A stretch of DNA of 64,000 nucleotides from a sulfur-oxidizing endosymbiont of Gigantopelta aegis (lineage in GTDB: Bacteria; Pseudomonadota; Gammaproteobacteria; GRL18), in contig NZ_JAEHGE010000001.1 in assembly GCF_016097415.1 (NCBI RefSeq), forward strand, positions 1,766,015 to 1,830,014, in the 5' to 3' direction. Numbering within the stretch: position 1 is the stretch's first letter; every line of letters starts with the position of its first letter. Positions 27,810-40,294 of the stretch are shown here, piece by piece. The notes beneath the pieces are model-generated. The model had not been told where the DNA came from. It ran no database searches and saw only the letters and a program-made list of their open reading frames with translations. The position numbers were made by a program, and so were the translations under genes.

Positions 27810-27845
27810 AAAAAAGGGCTGTCGGGAAACCGCAGCCCTTTTTTT
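27810..27845 (+). terminator. Strong intrinsic terminator after pilQ
   Basis: AAAAAAGGGCTG (27810-27821) pairs with CAGCCCTTTTTTT (27833-27845). An inner CGG-GAAA-CCG extension closes the loop with a GAAA tetraloop. It separates pilQ from aroK. Confidence 0.9.
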
Positions 27846-27920
27846 ATATGAGGCTTGATTAAATTATTATGATTTGTCATATTACACATCATTTAGAAAT
27901 AGCGGTTTGGGGAATAGATC

Positions 27921-28433
27921 ATTAGCAATATTATTTTAATCGGACCAATGGGTGCTGGTAAAACGACCATAGGCAAACAAATAGCACGATCTCTGGGCTT
28001 TGATTTTTACGATAGTGATCGTGAAATAGAAGAACGCACTGGGGTGACAATTCCGTTGATTTTTGAACTAGAGGGCGAGTCGGGTTTTCGTCGTCGAGAA
28101 AAAGATATTATTGCCGAGTTGACCCAAAAAAAGCATATCGTGCTGGCGACAGGCGGCGGGGCTATTTTAAAAGTAGAAAATCAATTAGCTTTAAAACGTT
28201 CCGGTACGATAGTGTATTTATGTGCCGGTATTGAAGACCTATTAGAACGAACGGCTAAAGATAAAAATAGACCCTTATTGCAAACGGACGATCCCAGGAA
28301 AAAACTTCAGTCTATCCTAACGGAACGTGAACCCATTTACCGCGAATTAGCTGATATAATACTGGAAACAAATAAAATGACGGTGCATACTGCCGTGCAA
28401 GAACTAGAGGAGTTAATAAAGGCCGAAGGCTGA
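27921..28433 (+). CDS. aroK: Shikimate kinase, probable ATT start
   Basis: About 170 residues, phosphorylating shikimate in the chorismate pathway. The P-loop is [22 protein letters not shown] and ATGGGAILK are the substrate-binding motifs, and RPLLQ is the lid. Family proteins begin with a beta strand such as [12 protein letters not shown]. Here that strand lies upstream of the first ATG (27948), and an in-frame TAG stands at 27915. The only candidates between are ATC (27918) and ATT (27921). ATT has GGGGA 7 bp upstream and gives the expected MSNIILIG, so an AUU start is likely. aroB follows 8 bp later. Confidence 0.9.
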   Translation: MSNIILIGPMGAGKTTIGKQIARSLGFDFYDSDREIEERTGVTIPLIFELEGESGFRRREKDIIAELTQKKHIVLATGGGAILKVENQLALKRSGTIVYLCAGIEDLLERTAKDKNRPLLQTDDPRKKLQSILTEREPIYRELADIILETNKMTVHTAVQELEELIKAEG

Positions 28434-28441
28434 ATGCGCTC

Positions 28442-29548
28442 ATGATTACTTTAAACGTTGACTTGGGAGACCGTAGTTATCCCATTTTTATTGGTGAGGA
28501 TTTATTGCAAGATAAGTCTCTGATTAGCCCTTATATTGCGGGCAAGCAAGTGGTGATTGTCACCAATGAAACAATTGCCCCTTTGTATCTGGATAAAGTG
28601 CTATCCCTCTGCTCTGATTATCAATGTAAAACGGTTATTTTACCCGATGGGGAAGTGTATAAAACCTATGATGGTATTTTACCTATCATTGACTGTTTGA
28701 TGGAAAATCAATTTGATCGACGTGTGACTCTGATTGCCTTAGGGGGTGGTGTGATCGGTGATATGACCGGTTATGCAGCGGCTATTTATCGTCGCGGGGT
28801 TAATTTTATTCAAATTCCCACCACCTTGCTTGCTCAGGTGGATTCTTCTGTGGGTGGCAAAACAGGAGTGAATCACCCATTGGGTAAAAATATGATCGGT
28901 GCTTTTCATCAGCCACAATGTGTACTCGCTGATACCCTTACCCTCAATACCCTAGATGATAGACAATTAAGCGCCGGGATGGCAGAAGTTATTAAATATG
29001 CCCTGATTAATAGCGGTGAATTTTTTACCTGGCTGAAAGCTAATATGTCAGCCTTGAATCAGCGTGATCCAGAAGCCTTGGCCTATGCCATTGAATTTTC
29101 CTGTCAGGATAAGGCTGATGTCGTGGCTGCTGACGAAAAAGAACAAGGCCAGCGTGCCTTGCTTAATTTGGGGCATACCTTTGGTCATGCCATTGAAACG
29201 GGCTTAGGCTATGGCAATTGCCTGCATGGTGAAGCCGTTGCGATTGGTATGGTGATGGCTGCTGATTTATCTATGCGTCATGGCTGGATTGATGAATCGG
29301 TGCGACAACAAATAATTAGCCTAATTGAACTGGCAAACTTGCCTACTTGCGTACCGACAGAAATTGCTAATGGCCAGACGATAAAACTTTCAGTCGAAAA
29401 ATTTACCGAACTAATGGCTGGAGATAAGAAGGTGCTTGATGGTCAATTACACCTCATCTTGTTAAATGCTTTGGGCAGTAGCCTGATTACGTCTGATTTT
29501 GATGGTGAAAAACTAAGCCAAACACTGGAAGTTTTTGCCACGGCATAG
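28442..29548 (+). CDS. aroB: 3-dehydroquinate synthase
   Basis: A 368-residue enzyme, the second step of the shikimate pathway, NAD- and metal-dependent. Motifs: DGEVYKTYD, the glycine-rich [36 protein letters not shown], and metal-site segments [12 protein letters not shown] and HGEAVAIGM. It forms the classical aroK-aroB pair in front of the damX-like gene. Confidence 0.95.
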   Translation: MITLNVDLGDRSYPIFIGEDLLQDKSLISPYIAGKQVVIVTNETIAPLYLDKVLSLCSDYQCKTVILPDGEVYKTYDGILPIIDCLMENQFDRRVTLIALGGGVIGDMTGYAAAIYRRGVNFIQIPTTLLAQVDSSVGGKTGVNHPLGKNMIGAFHQPQCVLADTLTLNTLDDRQLSAGMAEVIKYALINSGEFFTWLKANMSALNQRDPEALAYAIEFSCQDKADVVAADEKEQGQRALLNLGHTFGHAIETGLGYGNCLHGEAVAIGMVMAADLSMRHGWIDESVRQQIISLIELANLPTCVPTEIANGQTIKLSVEKFTELMAGDKKVLDGQLHLILLNALGSSLITSDFDGEKLSQTLEVFATA

Positions 29549-29577
29549 TATTTCCTAATGTTTTATGAGTAGAAACC

Positions 29578-29667
29578 GTAGGGTGGGCACGGCTTTTTGT
29601 GCCTACGCTGACTCACAACCTTATACTCACACTTTCAGCGTGGGCACAAAAAGCGTGCCCACCCTAC
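29578..29667. repeat. Dispersed palindromic repeat, copy B (90 bp)
   Basis: Same termini as copy A (GTAGGGTGGGCAC and complement), but the long inner segment (CAGCGTGGGCACAAAAAGCG, with CTTATACTCACACTTT beside it) lies on the right and is the reverse complement of that in copy A. The element occupies the aroB to damX-like intergenic space. Non-coding. Confidence 0.8.
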
Positions 29668-29716
29668 GATCTATAATAAAAAAGCAGTTAAATGGGCTTA
29701 AAATAGGGAGCAATAC

Positions 29717-32704
29717 GTGCCACAACTGGATAGATTAGGCTTAAGAGAAAATCCTTTCAAAAAAAATACCGATCAACGTTATTTTTATGCCGATAAAAGC
29801 CGTGCACAAATACTGGAATCAACTGAGCATTTGATTGAATACTCAAGTAATTTTCAGGTCATTATTGGTGCTCAAGGCGTAGGCAAAAGCCAACTCATGG
29901 AAGCTATCGCGAATAAGATTGATAATAATTGGCGTATAGCAAAAGTGAATAATGCTGATCAATACGATACCCTTTCTTTGATTCAAGCCATACTCGATGC
30001 CTTTGGTGCTGTTGATAATAATCACTCAGAACTGCTTGAAGTGTTGGAAGCTCAATTAGCTGAAATCAATCAGCTTGGTTTTAAGCCGGTCTTATTACTC
30101 GACAGCGCTCAAGCACTTTCTATTGATTCTTTGCGTTTTTTAATTCAATTATCACAGCAAAAACAAGACGATGAGCCCTATATTAATATTGTTTTATTTG
30201 CCACTGAAGACGTGACTGATTCGCTACAAAGCTCGGAACTTAGAGATTTTAGAGAAAATATCCATATTGCCACCTTGCTTGCCTTTGATAAAGAAGGGGT
30301 GTCAGGTTATTTAAGGCATAAAATGGCTGTAGCAGGCTTTGATCGCGAGTCACCTTTTACGCCCCGTATTATCGATAGTATTTTTAATGACTCACTGGGC
30401 TTGCCAGAAAAAATTAATCTTTTTGCAGACAAGTTTTTAACTTCTAGTGGTAAAGCAGAAAATTATATTTTAGATACAGACAGTTCATCAACAGCAGTAG
30501 AAACTCAACAAAGCGAAGCTGAAGCACCTTTTGAACTCGATATTGATGAAGCAATGGCAGAGCTTTCTGATGATCTCGGTACAACAGATCTCGGTACAAT
30601 AGATCTCGGTACTACAGATCTCGGTACAACAGAACTCGATCCTATTGAACTAGAGAATCAGTTTGACTCTGATAATGAGGCAGATTTTAGTCAGCAATTA
30701 GATGACTTAGGCTTATCTAATCCCTCCGAAGCAAATAATGATAACTTAATGGACTCATTTGCGGATGATGAATTTCAGGGGCATCGGAGTGATCGGGCTG
30801 AAGAACAATTGAGCCGTCTAGCAGAAAAATTTGAAGAAATTGAACAGCTGGATGAACAATCCAATGATAACTTTTTAAATGATCTCGATGATAATAAGCA
30901 TCAGATTGACAGCCAAAGTATAGAAGAGCCACCCAGCTCAGGCTTGCCTAAATTTATTATCCCCATTGCCGTGATTGGTTTATTAATTGTTGCAGTGCTG
31001 GTGATTAATAGTGTCTTTAAAGACACGGGTGAAATGGATTCTTTGGCGGATAAACAAGAGAAAATAGAATTATTACCTTTGGAACTCCCACCTCAACAAG
31101 GTGATTTGATTAGCAAAGAAGAAAAAGCCGTAAACGAAATTAAAACTCCCGCCATTCAGCCTGGGCCTATGGTAGCTGAGGTGGACAATAAGCCAGAGCT
31201 TGAAAGCAAGTCTGAGCTATTAGTCGTTGAAGCAGCCGTTGAGAAAATACCTACTAGCTCTGATACAGTAGTACCTCCGGCTACAAATGCGGATGAAAAA
31301 ATGCTAACTACACCTATTACAGCGCCTATTACAGCGCCTGCTGTAGCTGCCAAGGAAGAGCAAGCCACTGCCATCATTACGGCTAAAGTGACACAGGTTG
31401 AGCCTGAGCCACTTATTGGCTCAAATAGCCGTCAATACTTGACCATCAAGGGGACTCAGTTTACTCCGGATACGCTATTGGTCGTGACCTGGGGAAGCAA
31501 TAAAAAAGACTTTTCAGCACAACTAACACCCAAGCAATGGCAATACATTAATCAAACGACCATTAAGTTGCATTTGAGCACGGGAATAGAAGAACAACAA
31601 TGGCAAGTTAGCGCTCGAAATACCGCCGGGGCTGAGTCGCCGGCGGTGAGTTTTGATGTGGTACGGCCTTATATTTCTAAAAATGCCCTGGAACGCGTTT
31701 CACCCAATCCCCTAAAAGGCAGTAATAAGCGCCAGAAAATAGCGATTATGGGACAGGGTTTAACTAAGCAAACCGTGTTTGAAGTTAAGTGGGCTAAGAA
31801 TAATAAGCAGTTCTCGTCACGTTTAACGCCCAGCCAATTTGAGTTTGTTAATAGCCAGCAAATTAACCTATTCCTCACAACCGGCACAAAAGAGCGTACC
31901 TGGTCGGTGTCTTTCGTGGGCAAGGGGACTAAAAATAGCAAAGTTGAGTTTCAGGTGGTTAAAAAACTCCCTGCTAAAGCATTGGCTGCTAAAGCGCTGG
32001 CAGTTAAAGATAAGCCAATTGTGAAGGCGAAATTTAAAGACATTAATTGGCTGAAGCAACAAGCGGATGAGCATTACACATTACAACTTTTTGGTTCATA
32101 CAATAAACAGGCCATTGATGAACTGGTGAGCAAGCATGCACTGCAAGGTGATATGTTGCGTTTTGCCAGTCAGCGTGATGGTAAAACCTGGTACACCCTG
32201 ACCTATGGCAATTATGCTTCCAAACAGGATGCGACCCAAGCCATTACGGGTCTTGCTCCAGAGTTAGCACAGCCTGCACCCTGGATTAGAAGCATGGCGA
32301 GCATCAAAGAGAGTTTACAGCTGAAATCACTATCGGTGAAATCTGTTGCAGCAAAATCTGAGCCTGTTAAATCAACCCCAGTTAAACCTGCTATCGTGAA
32401 ATCTAAAGCCAAGGATGAAGCCTGGATTTGGACTCAAAACCCGGCGGAATATACCGTGCAATTAATTGCACTGAGTAGCGAGCAGGCTATTAAGGATTAT
32501 ATTCGTAAGACAGGCATTCAATCCGAAGCCGTTTATTTTAAAACTATTCGCAATAAAAAAGCACTTTATGTACTGCTTTATGGCCATTATTTGGATAAGC
32601 AATCAGCTGACCAAGCGGCAGGGAAACTGACCACAAAAATTAGCGGCAGTAAGCCCTGGGTACGTAGTTTTTCGACTGTCCATGAGATGATGGACAACAG
32701 ATGA
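29717..32704 (+). CDS. DamX-like protein: AAA ATPase domain, one TM helix, two Ig-like and two SPOR domains
   Basis: A 995-residue protein in the damX position (aroB-damX-gltB). Residues 1-250 are an ExeA-like AAA domain with P-loop GAQGVGKS (near 54). A low-complexity acidic linker follows, with four LGTTD-type repeats near 286-305, then one transmembrane helix at about 410-432. The periplasmic part has two similar beta-rich repeats (about 558-645 and 657-740; GSNSRQYLTIKG and GSNKRQKIAIMG) and two SPOR domains (about 783-860 and 909-985; YTLQLFGSYNKQAI and YTVQLIALSSEQAI). SPOR domains bind denuded septal peptidoglycan, so a role in division is likely. DamX of E. coli has one SPOR. The start is GTG at 29717 with AGGGAG upstream. 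Confidence 0.85.
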   Translation: MPQLDRLGLRENPFKKNTDQRYFYADKSRAQILESTEHLIEYSSNFQVIIGAQGVGKSQLMEAIANKIDNNWRIAKVNNADQYDTLSLIQAILDAFGAVDNNHSELLEVLEAQLAEINQLGFKPVLLLDSAQALSIDSLRFLIQLSQQKQDDEPYINIVLFATEDVTDSLQSSELRDFRENIHIATLLAFDKEGVSGYLRHKMAVAGFDRESPFTPRIIDSIFNDSLGLPEKINLFADKFLTSSGKAENYILDTDSSSTAVETQQSEAEAPFELDIDEAMAELSDDLGTTDLGTIDLGTTDLGTTELDPIELENQFDSDNEADFSQQLDDLGLSNPSEANNDNLMDSFADDEFQGHRSDRAEEQLSRLAEKFEEIEQLDEQSNDNFLNDLDDNKHQIDSQSIEEPPSSGLPKFIIPIAVIGLLIVAVLVINSVFKDTGEMDSLADKQEKIELLPLELPPQQGDLISKEEKAVNEIKTPAIQPGPMVAEVDNKPELESKSELLVVEAAVEKIPTSSDTVVPPATNADEKMLTTPITAPITAPAVAAKEEQATAIITAKVTQVEPEPLIGSNSRQYLTIKGTQFTPDTLLVVTWGSNKKDFSAQLTPKQWQYINQTTIKLHLSTGIEEQQWQVSARNTAGAESPAVSFDVVRPYISKNALERVSPNPLKGSNKRQKIAIMGQGLTKQTVFEVKWAKNNKQFSSRLTPSQFEFVNSQQINLFLTTGTKERTWSVSFVGKGTKNSKVEFQVVKKLPAKALAAKALAVKDKPIVKAKFKDINWLKQQADEHYTLQLFGSYNKQAIDELVSKHALQGDMLRFASQRDGKTWYTLTYGNYASKQDATQAITGLAPELAQPAPWIRSMASIKESLQLKSLSVKSVAAKSEPVKSTPVKPAIVKSKAKDEAWIWTQNPAEYTVQLIALSSEQAIKDYIRKTGIQSEAVYFKTIRNKKALYVLLYGHYLDKQSADQAAGKLTTKISGSKPWVRSFSTVHEMMDNR
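30572..30631 (+). repeat. Four 15-bp tandem repeats in the damX-like gene
   Basis: Units GATCTCGGTACAACA at 30572, 30587, 30602 and 30617 differ by single bases. They encode the pentapeptide DLGTT/I in the acidic linker before the transmembrane helix. In frame, so length changes by slippage would be tolerated. Confidence 0.9.
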
Positions 32705-32729
32705 CAGAGGCTTCTTGAAAGGGTATAAT
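32701..32729 (+). promoter_or_regulatory. Sigma-70-type promoter for gltBD
   Basis: -35 ATGACA (32701-32706) and -10 TATAAT (32724-32729) are 17 bp apart. The -35 overlaps the TGA stop of the damX-like gene. A start near 32736 would give a leader of about 110 nt before gltB. Confidence 0.7.
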
Positions 32730-32848
32730 GTCCGGCTCTTTCGCCACGTAGATGCGAGCAAGAATGGGTAATGAATAATGACCGGCTTGCTTGAGAATTA
32801 ATCGGCGTAAGGGTTTACATTCATTATATCCATCAATTGAGGCCTGTA

Positions 32849-35800
32849 ATGCCAGCATTTGAAGCACCAAAATCCATGTTTTCACCACAGTCTTTTGCGG
32901 CCAGTGATCCATTGCGAAATGATCATACCCAAAGCATCCAACAGTCACCTAAACCCTATTTGCCTGAAGCCTTGCAAGATACCCTCTATCGACCTGCTTT
33001 TGAGAAAGATAATTGTGGTTTTGGTCTTATCGCTCACATGGATGGCGCTAGTAGTCATTGGTTAGTGGAACGAGCAATTGAAGCCCTAGCACGATTGACT
33101 CACCGTGGTGCAATTTCAGCCGATGGTAAAACCGGTGATGGCTGTGGCTTATTATTGCAAACACCTGATAGCTTGATGCGTGCCGTGGCACAAGAACAAG
33201 ACATTAAACTGGCTGAAGACTATGCCGTGGGTGTTGTTTTCCTGAGTCAGGATAATGCAGAAGCAGACAAGGCTAGAAGCCAACTGAACCAAGAAATTCA
33301 GGCCGAAGGCCTTGAGGTAGCAGGCTGGCGTGTCGTTCCCGTGGATAAATCAGCCTGTGGTGATGAAGCATTGCTTTCCTTACCACAAATTGAACATATA
33401 TTTGTTAATCCTGCTGCAGGCATGGATACCGTTACTTTTGATCGCCATCTCTATATCGCTCGCCGCCGTGCTGAAAAAGCATTGCAGGGCAATGATGATG
33501 TGTTCTATATCCCTTCAATGAGTTCTCAGGTGATTTCCTACAAAGGCTTAGTGATGCCTGAGTTCTTGCCAGCATTCTATAAAGATTTGAATGACCCGCG
33601 CATGGCATCTGGTATGTGTGTTTTCCATCAGCGCTTCTCGACTAACACCTGGCCACAATGGCGCTTGGCTCAGCCATTTCGCTATTTGGCGCACAATGGT
33701 GAAATCAATACCATCCAGGGTAATCGCAACTGGTCTGTGGCACGTGGTCATAAGTTTTCCACGCCTTTGATTCCCAATATGGACGATATTCGTCCCTTGG
33801 TATCTATGAGCGGTTCAGACTCCAATAGCATGGATAATATGCTCGAAGCCTTATTGGCCGGTGGCATGGATATATTCCGTGCTATGCGTTTGTTGATCCC
33901 ACCTGCCTGGCAGAATGTCGATACCATGGATGCTGATTTAAAAGCCTTCTATGAATACAATTCCATGCACATGGAAGCCTGGGATGGTCCTGCCGGTGTG
34001 GTGATGACGGATGGTCGTTATGCTGCCTGCACATTGGATAGAAATGGTCTGCGTCCGGCGCGTTATGTGATCACTAAAAACACCCAGGGTGATGGTGGCA
34101 TTGCTGATGCGACTTATTCTGATTGTGTTATAACACTGGCATCTGAAACGGGTGTCTATGTTTATGATGAAGCGGATGTGATCAGCAAGGGGCGCTTAAA
34201 GCCGGGACAAATGCTGGCTGCAGATACCCGCACGGGGGAATTATTATTACCAGATGATGTTGATCAGCATCTGAAAACACAGAATCCATATAAAGATTGG
34301 CTGAAAAAAGGCATTAAAAACCTTAAATCTGAATTGCTTGAGCCTTCAAATATTGTTGGCTGCATGGTTGACGAGACTTATCGTATCTACGAAAAGCAGT
34401 TTCAAATTACCAATGAAGAAAAAGAATATGTCATCAAAGTGCTGGCAGAAAATGCGGCAGAAGCCATTGGCTCCATGGGTGATGATACCCCGATGGCCGT
34501 ACTTTCCAGTCGTGTCAGACCTTTTTATGATTATTTCCGTCAGCAATTTGCCCAAGTGACCAATCCACCGATTGATCCGATTCGTGAAAGCATCGTTATG
34601 TCTCTGGAAACTTGTTTGGGTGCGGAAAAGAATTTATTTGCTGAAACTGCCAGCCATGCTGAGCGTTTGATTATTGATTCCCCGGTTTTATCCTGTGCTA
34701 AATATGAAAACCTGTTGAACATTGATGATGATAATTATGCACATGAAATCATTGATCTTAATTTTTCACCTGAGCAAAGCCTCAAAGAAGCATTAAGCAA
34801 TATCTGTCAACAAACAGAAGTGGCGATAAACAAGGGTAAGGTGGTTATTATCTTAGATGATAGTCATCTCGCCAAAGATAAAATCACTCTGCATGCACTT
34901 ATGGCAACGGGTGCGGTACATCATCACCTGATTGCTAAAGGTTTACGCTGTGATGCCAATATCGTAGTCAAAACCGGTACGGCGCGTGATCCGCATCATT
35001 TTGCCACCCTGATTGGTTATGGTGCATCAGCGGTTTATCCGTATATGGCCTATGAAACGCTGGCGAAATTGATCAGCAGTAATGAAATTACTGATAGCAG
35101 TATTGGTAATGTTACCAAGGCCTACCGCAAGGGTATTAACAAAGGCTTGTATAAAGTGATGTCAAAAATGGGCATCTCAACCATTGCCAGTTATCGTGGT
35201 TCACAATTATTTGAAGCCATTGGTGTTGATGAAGAAGTCACCGAAATGTGCTTTAAGGGTACAACGAGCCGTATTGCGGGTGCTGGTTTCAGTGATTTTG
35301 ATTCCGATCAGCGCTTCTTAAATAAAGTTGCCTGGAATCCTCGCAAGAATAATGACCATGGTGGTATCTATCGCTATGTACATGGGGGTGAATACCATGC
35401 TTATAATCCCGACGTCGTTATGTATATGCAACAAGCAGTACAGTCCGGTGATTATAGTGCCTATAAAAAATATGCCGATGAAGTGAATAATCGTCCTATT
35501 GCTACCCTGCGTGATTTATTAAAATTGCGTGACGACATCGAGCCTATCGATATTGATGATGTCGAGCCAGTGGAAAATATGTTCTCGCGTTTTGATAGTG
35601 CTGCCATGTCACTTGGAGCCCTATCGCCTGAAGCCCATGAAACACTTGCCGAAGCGATGAACCGTTTAGGCGCACGCTCTAATTCTGGTGAGGGTGGTGA
35701 AGATCCAGCTCGTTTTAATACTTTAAAAGTATCAAAGATCAAGCAAATTGCCTCGGGTCGTTTTGGCGTGACACCACACTATCTAGTCAATGCAGAAGTA

Positions 35801-37465
35801 TTGCAGATCAAAGTCGCACAGGGTGCCAAGCCCGGCGAAGGTGGTCAGTTGCCCGGTCATAAGGTCGATGAAAATATTGCCAAACAGCGTTATTCAGTAC
35901 CGGGTGTGACCTTAATTTCACCGCCACCTCACCATGATATTTATTCAATTGAAGATTTATCACAATTGATTTATGACCTAAAACAAGTCAACCCAAAGGC
36001 TTTAGTATCAGTTAAGTTGGTGTCAGAACCCGGTGTCGGCACGATTGCTGCCGGTGTCGCAAAAGCCTATGCCGACCTAATTACCATTGCCGGTTATGAT
36101 GGTGGTACTGCGGCCAGCCCTCTGGCCTCGGTCAAATATGCCGGTTCACCCTGGGAATTAGGCCTGAGTGAAACCCAGCAAGCGCTTTGTGCTAATGACT
36201 TGCGTGGTAAAATTCGCCTACAAACAGACGGGGGTTTAAAAACCGGTCTGGATATTGTTAAAGCGGCCATTTTAGGCGCTGAAAGTTTTGGCTTTGGTAC
36301 TGCGCCGATGATTGCTATGGGGTGTAAATACCTGCGTATCTGTCACCTGAATACCTGTGCCATGGGAGTTGCGACTCAGAACAATATACTGCGTAAGAAA
36401 CACTTTATCGGCAAAGTCGAAATGGTTATGAACTATTTCAAATTTGTCGCGCAGGAAACCCGTGAGTGGATGGCATCATTAGGGGTCAGCAAACTAGAAG
36501 ACTTAATTGGCCGTACCGACTTACTGGAAATTATTGAAGGTAAAACGGCACGTCAGTCACGTTTAGATTTATCGCCCTTATTAAAAACAGTCGATGATCA
36601 AAGCAAGCCAAGATTTTGCATTGAACCCAGTAATAGCCCTTATGATAAGGGTGAAAAAGCCGAACAAATGGTTGCTGCTACCTTGTCTGCGATTGAAAAC
36701 AAGTCCGGTGGCATATTCGAGTTTGATGTACAGAACATTGACCGCTCTATCGGTGCGCGTTTATCCGGTGAAATCGCCCAGCGTCATGGCAACTTGGGCA
36801 TGAGTGATGCCCCCATCACCATTAAGATGAAAGGTTCTGCGGGTCAGAGTTTGGGTGTCTGGAATGCTGGTGGCCTGCATCTTGAACTCGAAGGTGATGC
36901 CAACGATTATGTCGGCAAGGGCATGGCGGGTGGTCGCATAGTGATCAATCAGGCCTGTGGTACAAGCTTCAAGAGTAATGAAACCACCATCATTGGTAAT
37001 ACCTGTCTCTATGGTGCGACCGGCGGTTCACTATTAGCCGCAGGTCTGGCTGGTGAACGCTTTGGTGTGCGTAATTCTGGTGCCCATGCTGTTGTTGAAG
37101 GTATTGGCGATCATGGTTGTGAATACATGACCGGCGGTGTTATTACGGTCTTAGGTGATACCGGACTGAACTTTGGTGCCGGTATGACCGGTGGTTTTGC
37201 TTATGTGTTAGATCAGGACAATCAATTTGTTGATCGCTATAACCATGAGCTCATTGATATTAACCGTATCGGTAATGAACAGATGGAAGCACATCGTCAT
37301 TATCTAAAAGGTAAGATTGCAGAATTTGTCCAGGCGACTGGCAGTGAATGGGGTCAATACATTCTAGATAATTTTGTAGATATGAGTGGCAAGTTCTGGT
37401 TGGTGAAGCCAAAAGCAGCATCAATTGATAGCCTATTAGAAACGCTTTCTAACGAAGCAGCTTGA
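32849..37465 (+). CDS. gltB: Glutamate synthase (NADPH) large subunit
   Basis: A 1538-residue protein that makes glutamate from glutamine and 2-oxoglutarate. A propeptide of 55 residues precedes the amidotransferase nucleophile C56 ([13 protein letters not shown]). The central domain, the FMN-binding synthase domain ([14 protein letters not shown]) and the 3Fe-4S cysteines ([16 protein letters not shown]) follow, with the GXGXG beta-helix at the end. ATG 32849 was chosen because TGAGG lies 6 bp upstream; a TTG at 32837 would leave that site inside the gene. gltD follows after 96 bp that contain a short direct repeat (TTGCTGTAGAAAAAA, twice). Confidence 0.96.
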   Translation: MPAFEAPKSMFSPQSFAASDPLRNDHTQSIQQSPKPYLPEALQDTLYRPAFEKDNCGFGLIAHMDGASSHWLVERAIEALARLTHRGAISADGKTGDGCGLLLQTPDSLMRAVAQEQDIKLAEDYAVGVVFLSQDNAEADKARSQLNQEIQAEGLEVAGWRVVPVDKSACGDEALLSLPQIEHIFVNPAAGMDTVTFDRHLYIARRRAEKALQGNDDVFYIPSMSSQVISYKGLVMPEFLPAFYKDLNDPRMASGMCVFHQRFSTNTWPQWRLAQPFRYLAHNGEINTIQGNRNWSVARGHKFSTPLIPNMDDIRPLVSMSGSDSNSMDNMLEALLAGGMDIFRAMRLLIPPAWQNVDTMDADLKAFYEYNSMHMEAWDGPAGVVMTDGRYAACTLDRNGLRPARYVITKNTQGDGGIADATYSDCVITLASETGVYVYDEADVISKGRLKPGQMLAADTRTGELLLPDDVDQHLKTQNPYKDWLKKGIKNLKSELLEPSNIVGCMVDETYRIYEKQFQITNEEKEYVIKVLAENAAEAIGSMGDDTPMAVLSSRVRPFYDYFRQQFAQVTNPPIDPIRESIVMSLETCLGAEKNLFAETASHAERLIIDSPVLSCAKYENLLNIDDDNYAHEIIDLNFSPEQSLKEALSNICQQTEVAINKGKVVIILDDSHLAKDKITLHALMATGAVHHHLIAKGLRCDANIVVKTGTARDPHHFATLIGYGASAVYPYMAYETLAKLISSNEITDSSIGNVTKAYRKGINKGLYKVMSKMGISTIASYRGSQLFEAIGVDEEVTEMCFKGTTSRIAGAGFSDFDSDQRFLNKVAWNPRKNNDHGGIYRYVHGGEYHAYNPDVVMYMQQAVQSGDYSAYKKYADEVNNRPIATLRDLLKLRDDIEPIDIDDVEPVENMFSRFDSAAMSLGALSPEAHETLAEAMNRLGARSNSGEGGEDPARFNTLKVSKIKQIASGRFGVTPHYLVNAEVLQIKVAQGAKPGEGGQLPGHKVDENIAKQRYSVPGVTLISPPPHHDIYSIEDLSQLIYDLKQVNPKALVSVKLVSEPGVGTIAAGVAKAYADLITIAGYDGGTAASPLASVKYAGSPWELGLSETQQALCANDLRGKIRLQTDGGLKTGLDIVKAAILGAESFGFGTAPMIAMGCKYLRICHLNTCAMGVATQNNILRKKHFIGKVEMVMNYFKFVAQETREWMASLGVSKLEDLIGRTDLLEIIEGKTARQSRLDLSPLLKTVDDQSKPRFCIEPSNSPYDKGEKAEQMVAATLSAIENKSGGIFEFDVQNIDRSIGARLSGEIAQRHGNLGMSDAPITIKMKGSAGQSLGVWNAGGLHLELEGDANDYVGKGMAGGRIVINQACGTSFKSNETTIIGNTCLYGATGGSLLAAGLAGERFGVRNSGAHAVVEGIGDHGCEYMTGGVITVLGDTGLNFGAGMTGGFAYVLDQDNQFVDRYNHELIDINRIGNEQMEAHRHYLKGKIAEFVQATGSEWGQYILDNFVDMSGKFWLVKPKAASIDSLLETLSNEAA

Positions 37466-37552
37466 ACTTTATAGCAGAGATTGCTGTAGAAAAAATTGCT
37501 GTAGAAAAAATAGTTATAGCGTGTAGCATTAGCCACCGAAAAAATAGTTTAA

Positions 37553-38977
<1,425 letters not shown>

Positions 38978-38989
38978 CCCAATTTGTAG

Positions 38990-39007
38990 GCTGGGCTTCT
39001 GCCCAGC
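38990..39007. repeat. Short hairpin between gltD and hemE
   Basis: GCTGGGC (38990-38996), loop TTCT, GCCCAGC (39001-39007). No T run follows, so it is more likely a small palindromic repeat or mRNA-stability hairpin than a terminator. Confidence 0.65.
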
Positions 39008-39031
39008 ACAGCTTCTCAGGAAAAGAAATAA

Positions 39032-40096
39032 ATGAGTGAATTAAAGAACGATCGTTTTCTAAAAGCCCTTTTACGTCAACCGGTGGATATGACTCCGGTA
39101 TGGATGATGCGTCAGGCAGGTCGTTATTTACCTGAATACCGTGCCACACGTGAGCAGGCCGGTAGTTTTATGGACTTGTGCATGAATGCTGATTTGGCCT
39201 GTGAAGTCACCCTACAACCCTTAGAACGCTATGCCTTAGATGCCGCTATTTTATTTTCTGATATCCTGACCATTCCTGATGCGATGGGCTTAGAATTACG
39301 TTTCGCACAAGGTGAAGGCCCCAAATTTGATAAGCCCATTCGTTCTGCTGCAGATGTCAATGCCTTAGGCATTCCTGATCCCGAAGGTGAATTACAATAT
39401 GTGATGAACGCTGTACGCACGATTCGTAAAGAACTCGATGGACGTGTGCCTTTGATCGGTTTTTCCGGTAGCCCCTGGACATTAGCCACGTATATGGTGG
39501 AAGGGGGTTCAACCAAAGAATTCGGCAAAGTTAAAGGCATGATGTTTGATGAGCCACAAACCATGCATAAATTACTGGATACCCTCGCGCAATCAGTGAT
39601 CAGTTATCTGAATGCGCAAATTGCTGCCGGTGCTCAGGCGGTAATGGTATTTGATACCTGGGGTGGTGTTTTGACGCCACGTGATTATAAAGAATTTTCC
39701 CTACGTTATATGGAGCAAATCGTCGCGGGTGTTACCCGTGAAAATGATGGCCGCACCGTACCTATCGTATTATTTTCTAAAGGTGCCGGTGGTTGGCTAG
39801 AAGTCATGGCTGAAACAGGCTGTGATGCTTTGGGTGTTGACTGGACGCTTGATATGGCCGATGCTCGTGCCCGCGTCGGTGACAAGGTTGCCCTACAGGG
39901 TAATATGGATCCCAGTATTTTATATGCTAATCCTGAGCGTATTGAGCAAGAAGTGAAAATTATTCTAGAAAGCTATGGTAAAGGTAATGGTCATGTCTTC
40001 AACTTAGGACATGGTATTCATCAGCATATTGACCCTGAAAATGTTGGCGTGTTTATTGATGCAGTACATGAGCATAGTACGCAGTATCATAAATAG
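39032..40096 (+). CDS. hemE: Uroporphyrinogen decarboxylase
   Basis: A 354-residue enzyme converting uroporphyrinogen III to coproporphyrinogen III in heme synthesis. Motifs: [16 protein letters not shown] (near 20-35), the conserved aspartate region [25 protein letters not shown] and the C-terminal FNLGHGI. AGGAAAAG lies before the ATG. It is the usual last gene of the aroKB-damX-gltBD-hemE cluster. Confidence 0.96.
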   Translation: MSELKNDRFLKALLRQPVDMTPVWMMRQAGRYLPEYRATREQAGSFMDLCMNADLACEVTLQPLERYALDAAILFSDILTIPDAMGLELRFAQGEGPKFDKPIRSAADVNALGIPDPEGELQYVMNAVRTIRKELDGRVPLIGFSGSPWTLATYMVEGGSTKEFGKVKGMMFDEPQTMHKLLDTLAQSVISYLNAQIAAGAQAVMVFDTWGGVLTPRDYKEFSLRYMEQIVAGVTRENDGRTVPIVLFSKGAGGWLEVMAETGCDALGVDWTLDMADARARVGDKVALQGNMDPSILYANPERIEQEVKIILESYGKGNGHVFNLGHGIHQHIDPENVGVFIDAVHEHSTQYHK

Positions 40097-40120
40097 GGCT
40101 AGTTTTTTTGTATAAAAGCC

Positions 40121-40241
40121 GGAAGCTGGGCAGGTGTGCTAGTACCTTCAGAGGGACGCTTTAAACACATCCATGTGTCGCTTAGACTCGGCGTCCTGCC
40201 TCGGCAAACCCTCTGAAGGCACTAGCACCTACCCACCTTCC
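40121..40241. repeat. Imperfect palindromic intergenic element, 121 bp
   Basis: The left arm 40121-40155 contains GCTAGTACCTTCAGAGGG, and its complement lies at 40209-40241. About 31 of 33 aligned positions match apart from a 2-bp gap. The interior holds nested palindromes (GACGC...GCGTC and ACACATCCATGTGT). It occupies most of the hemE 3' intergenic region. This class of cruciform repeat is widespread in related gammaproteobacteria; function unknown. Confidence 0.8.
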
Positions 40242-40294
40242 TAACAGAGTCATGCCTATCTTGGGGAGCGAATTAAAAGCAAAGAGTAACCCAC

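Noticed and set aside
30572-30631. Repeated 15-mers as a regulatory or CRISPR array
   Set aside because: They are in frame inside the damX-like gene and encode a pentapeptide repeat.
32837-32848. TTG at 32837 as the gltB start
   Set aside because: The TGAGG ribosome-binding site lies between TTG and ATG 32849, which supports the ATG.
38990-39007. Terminator between gltD and hemE
   Set aside because: The stem is not followed by T residues, and hemE follows closely.
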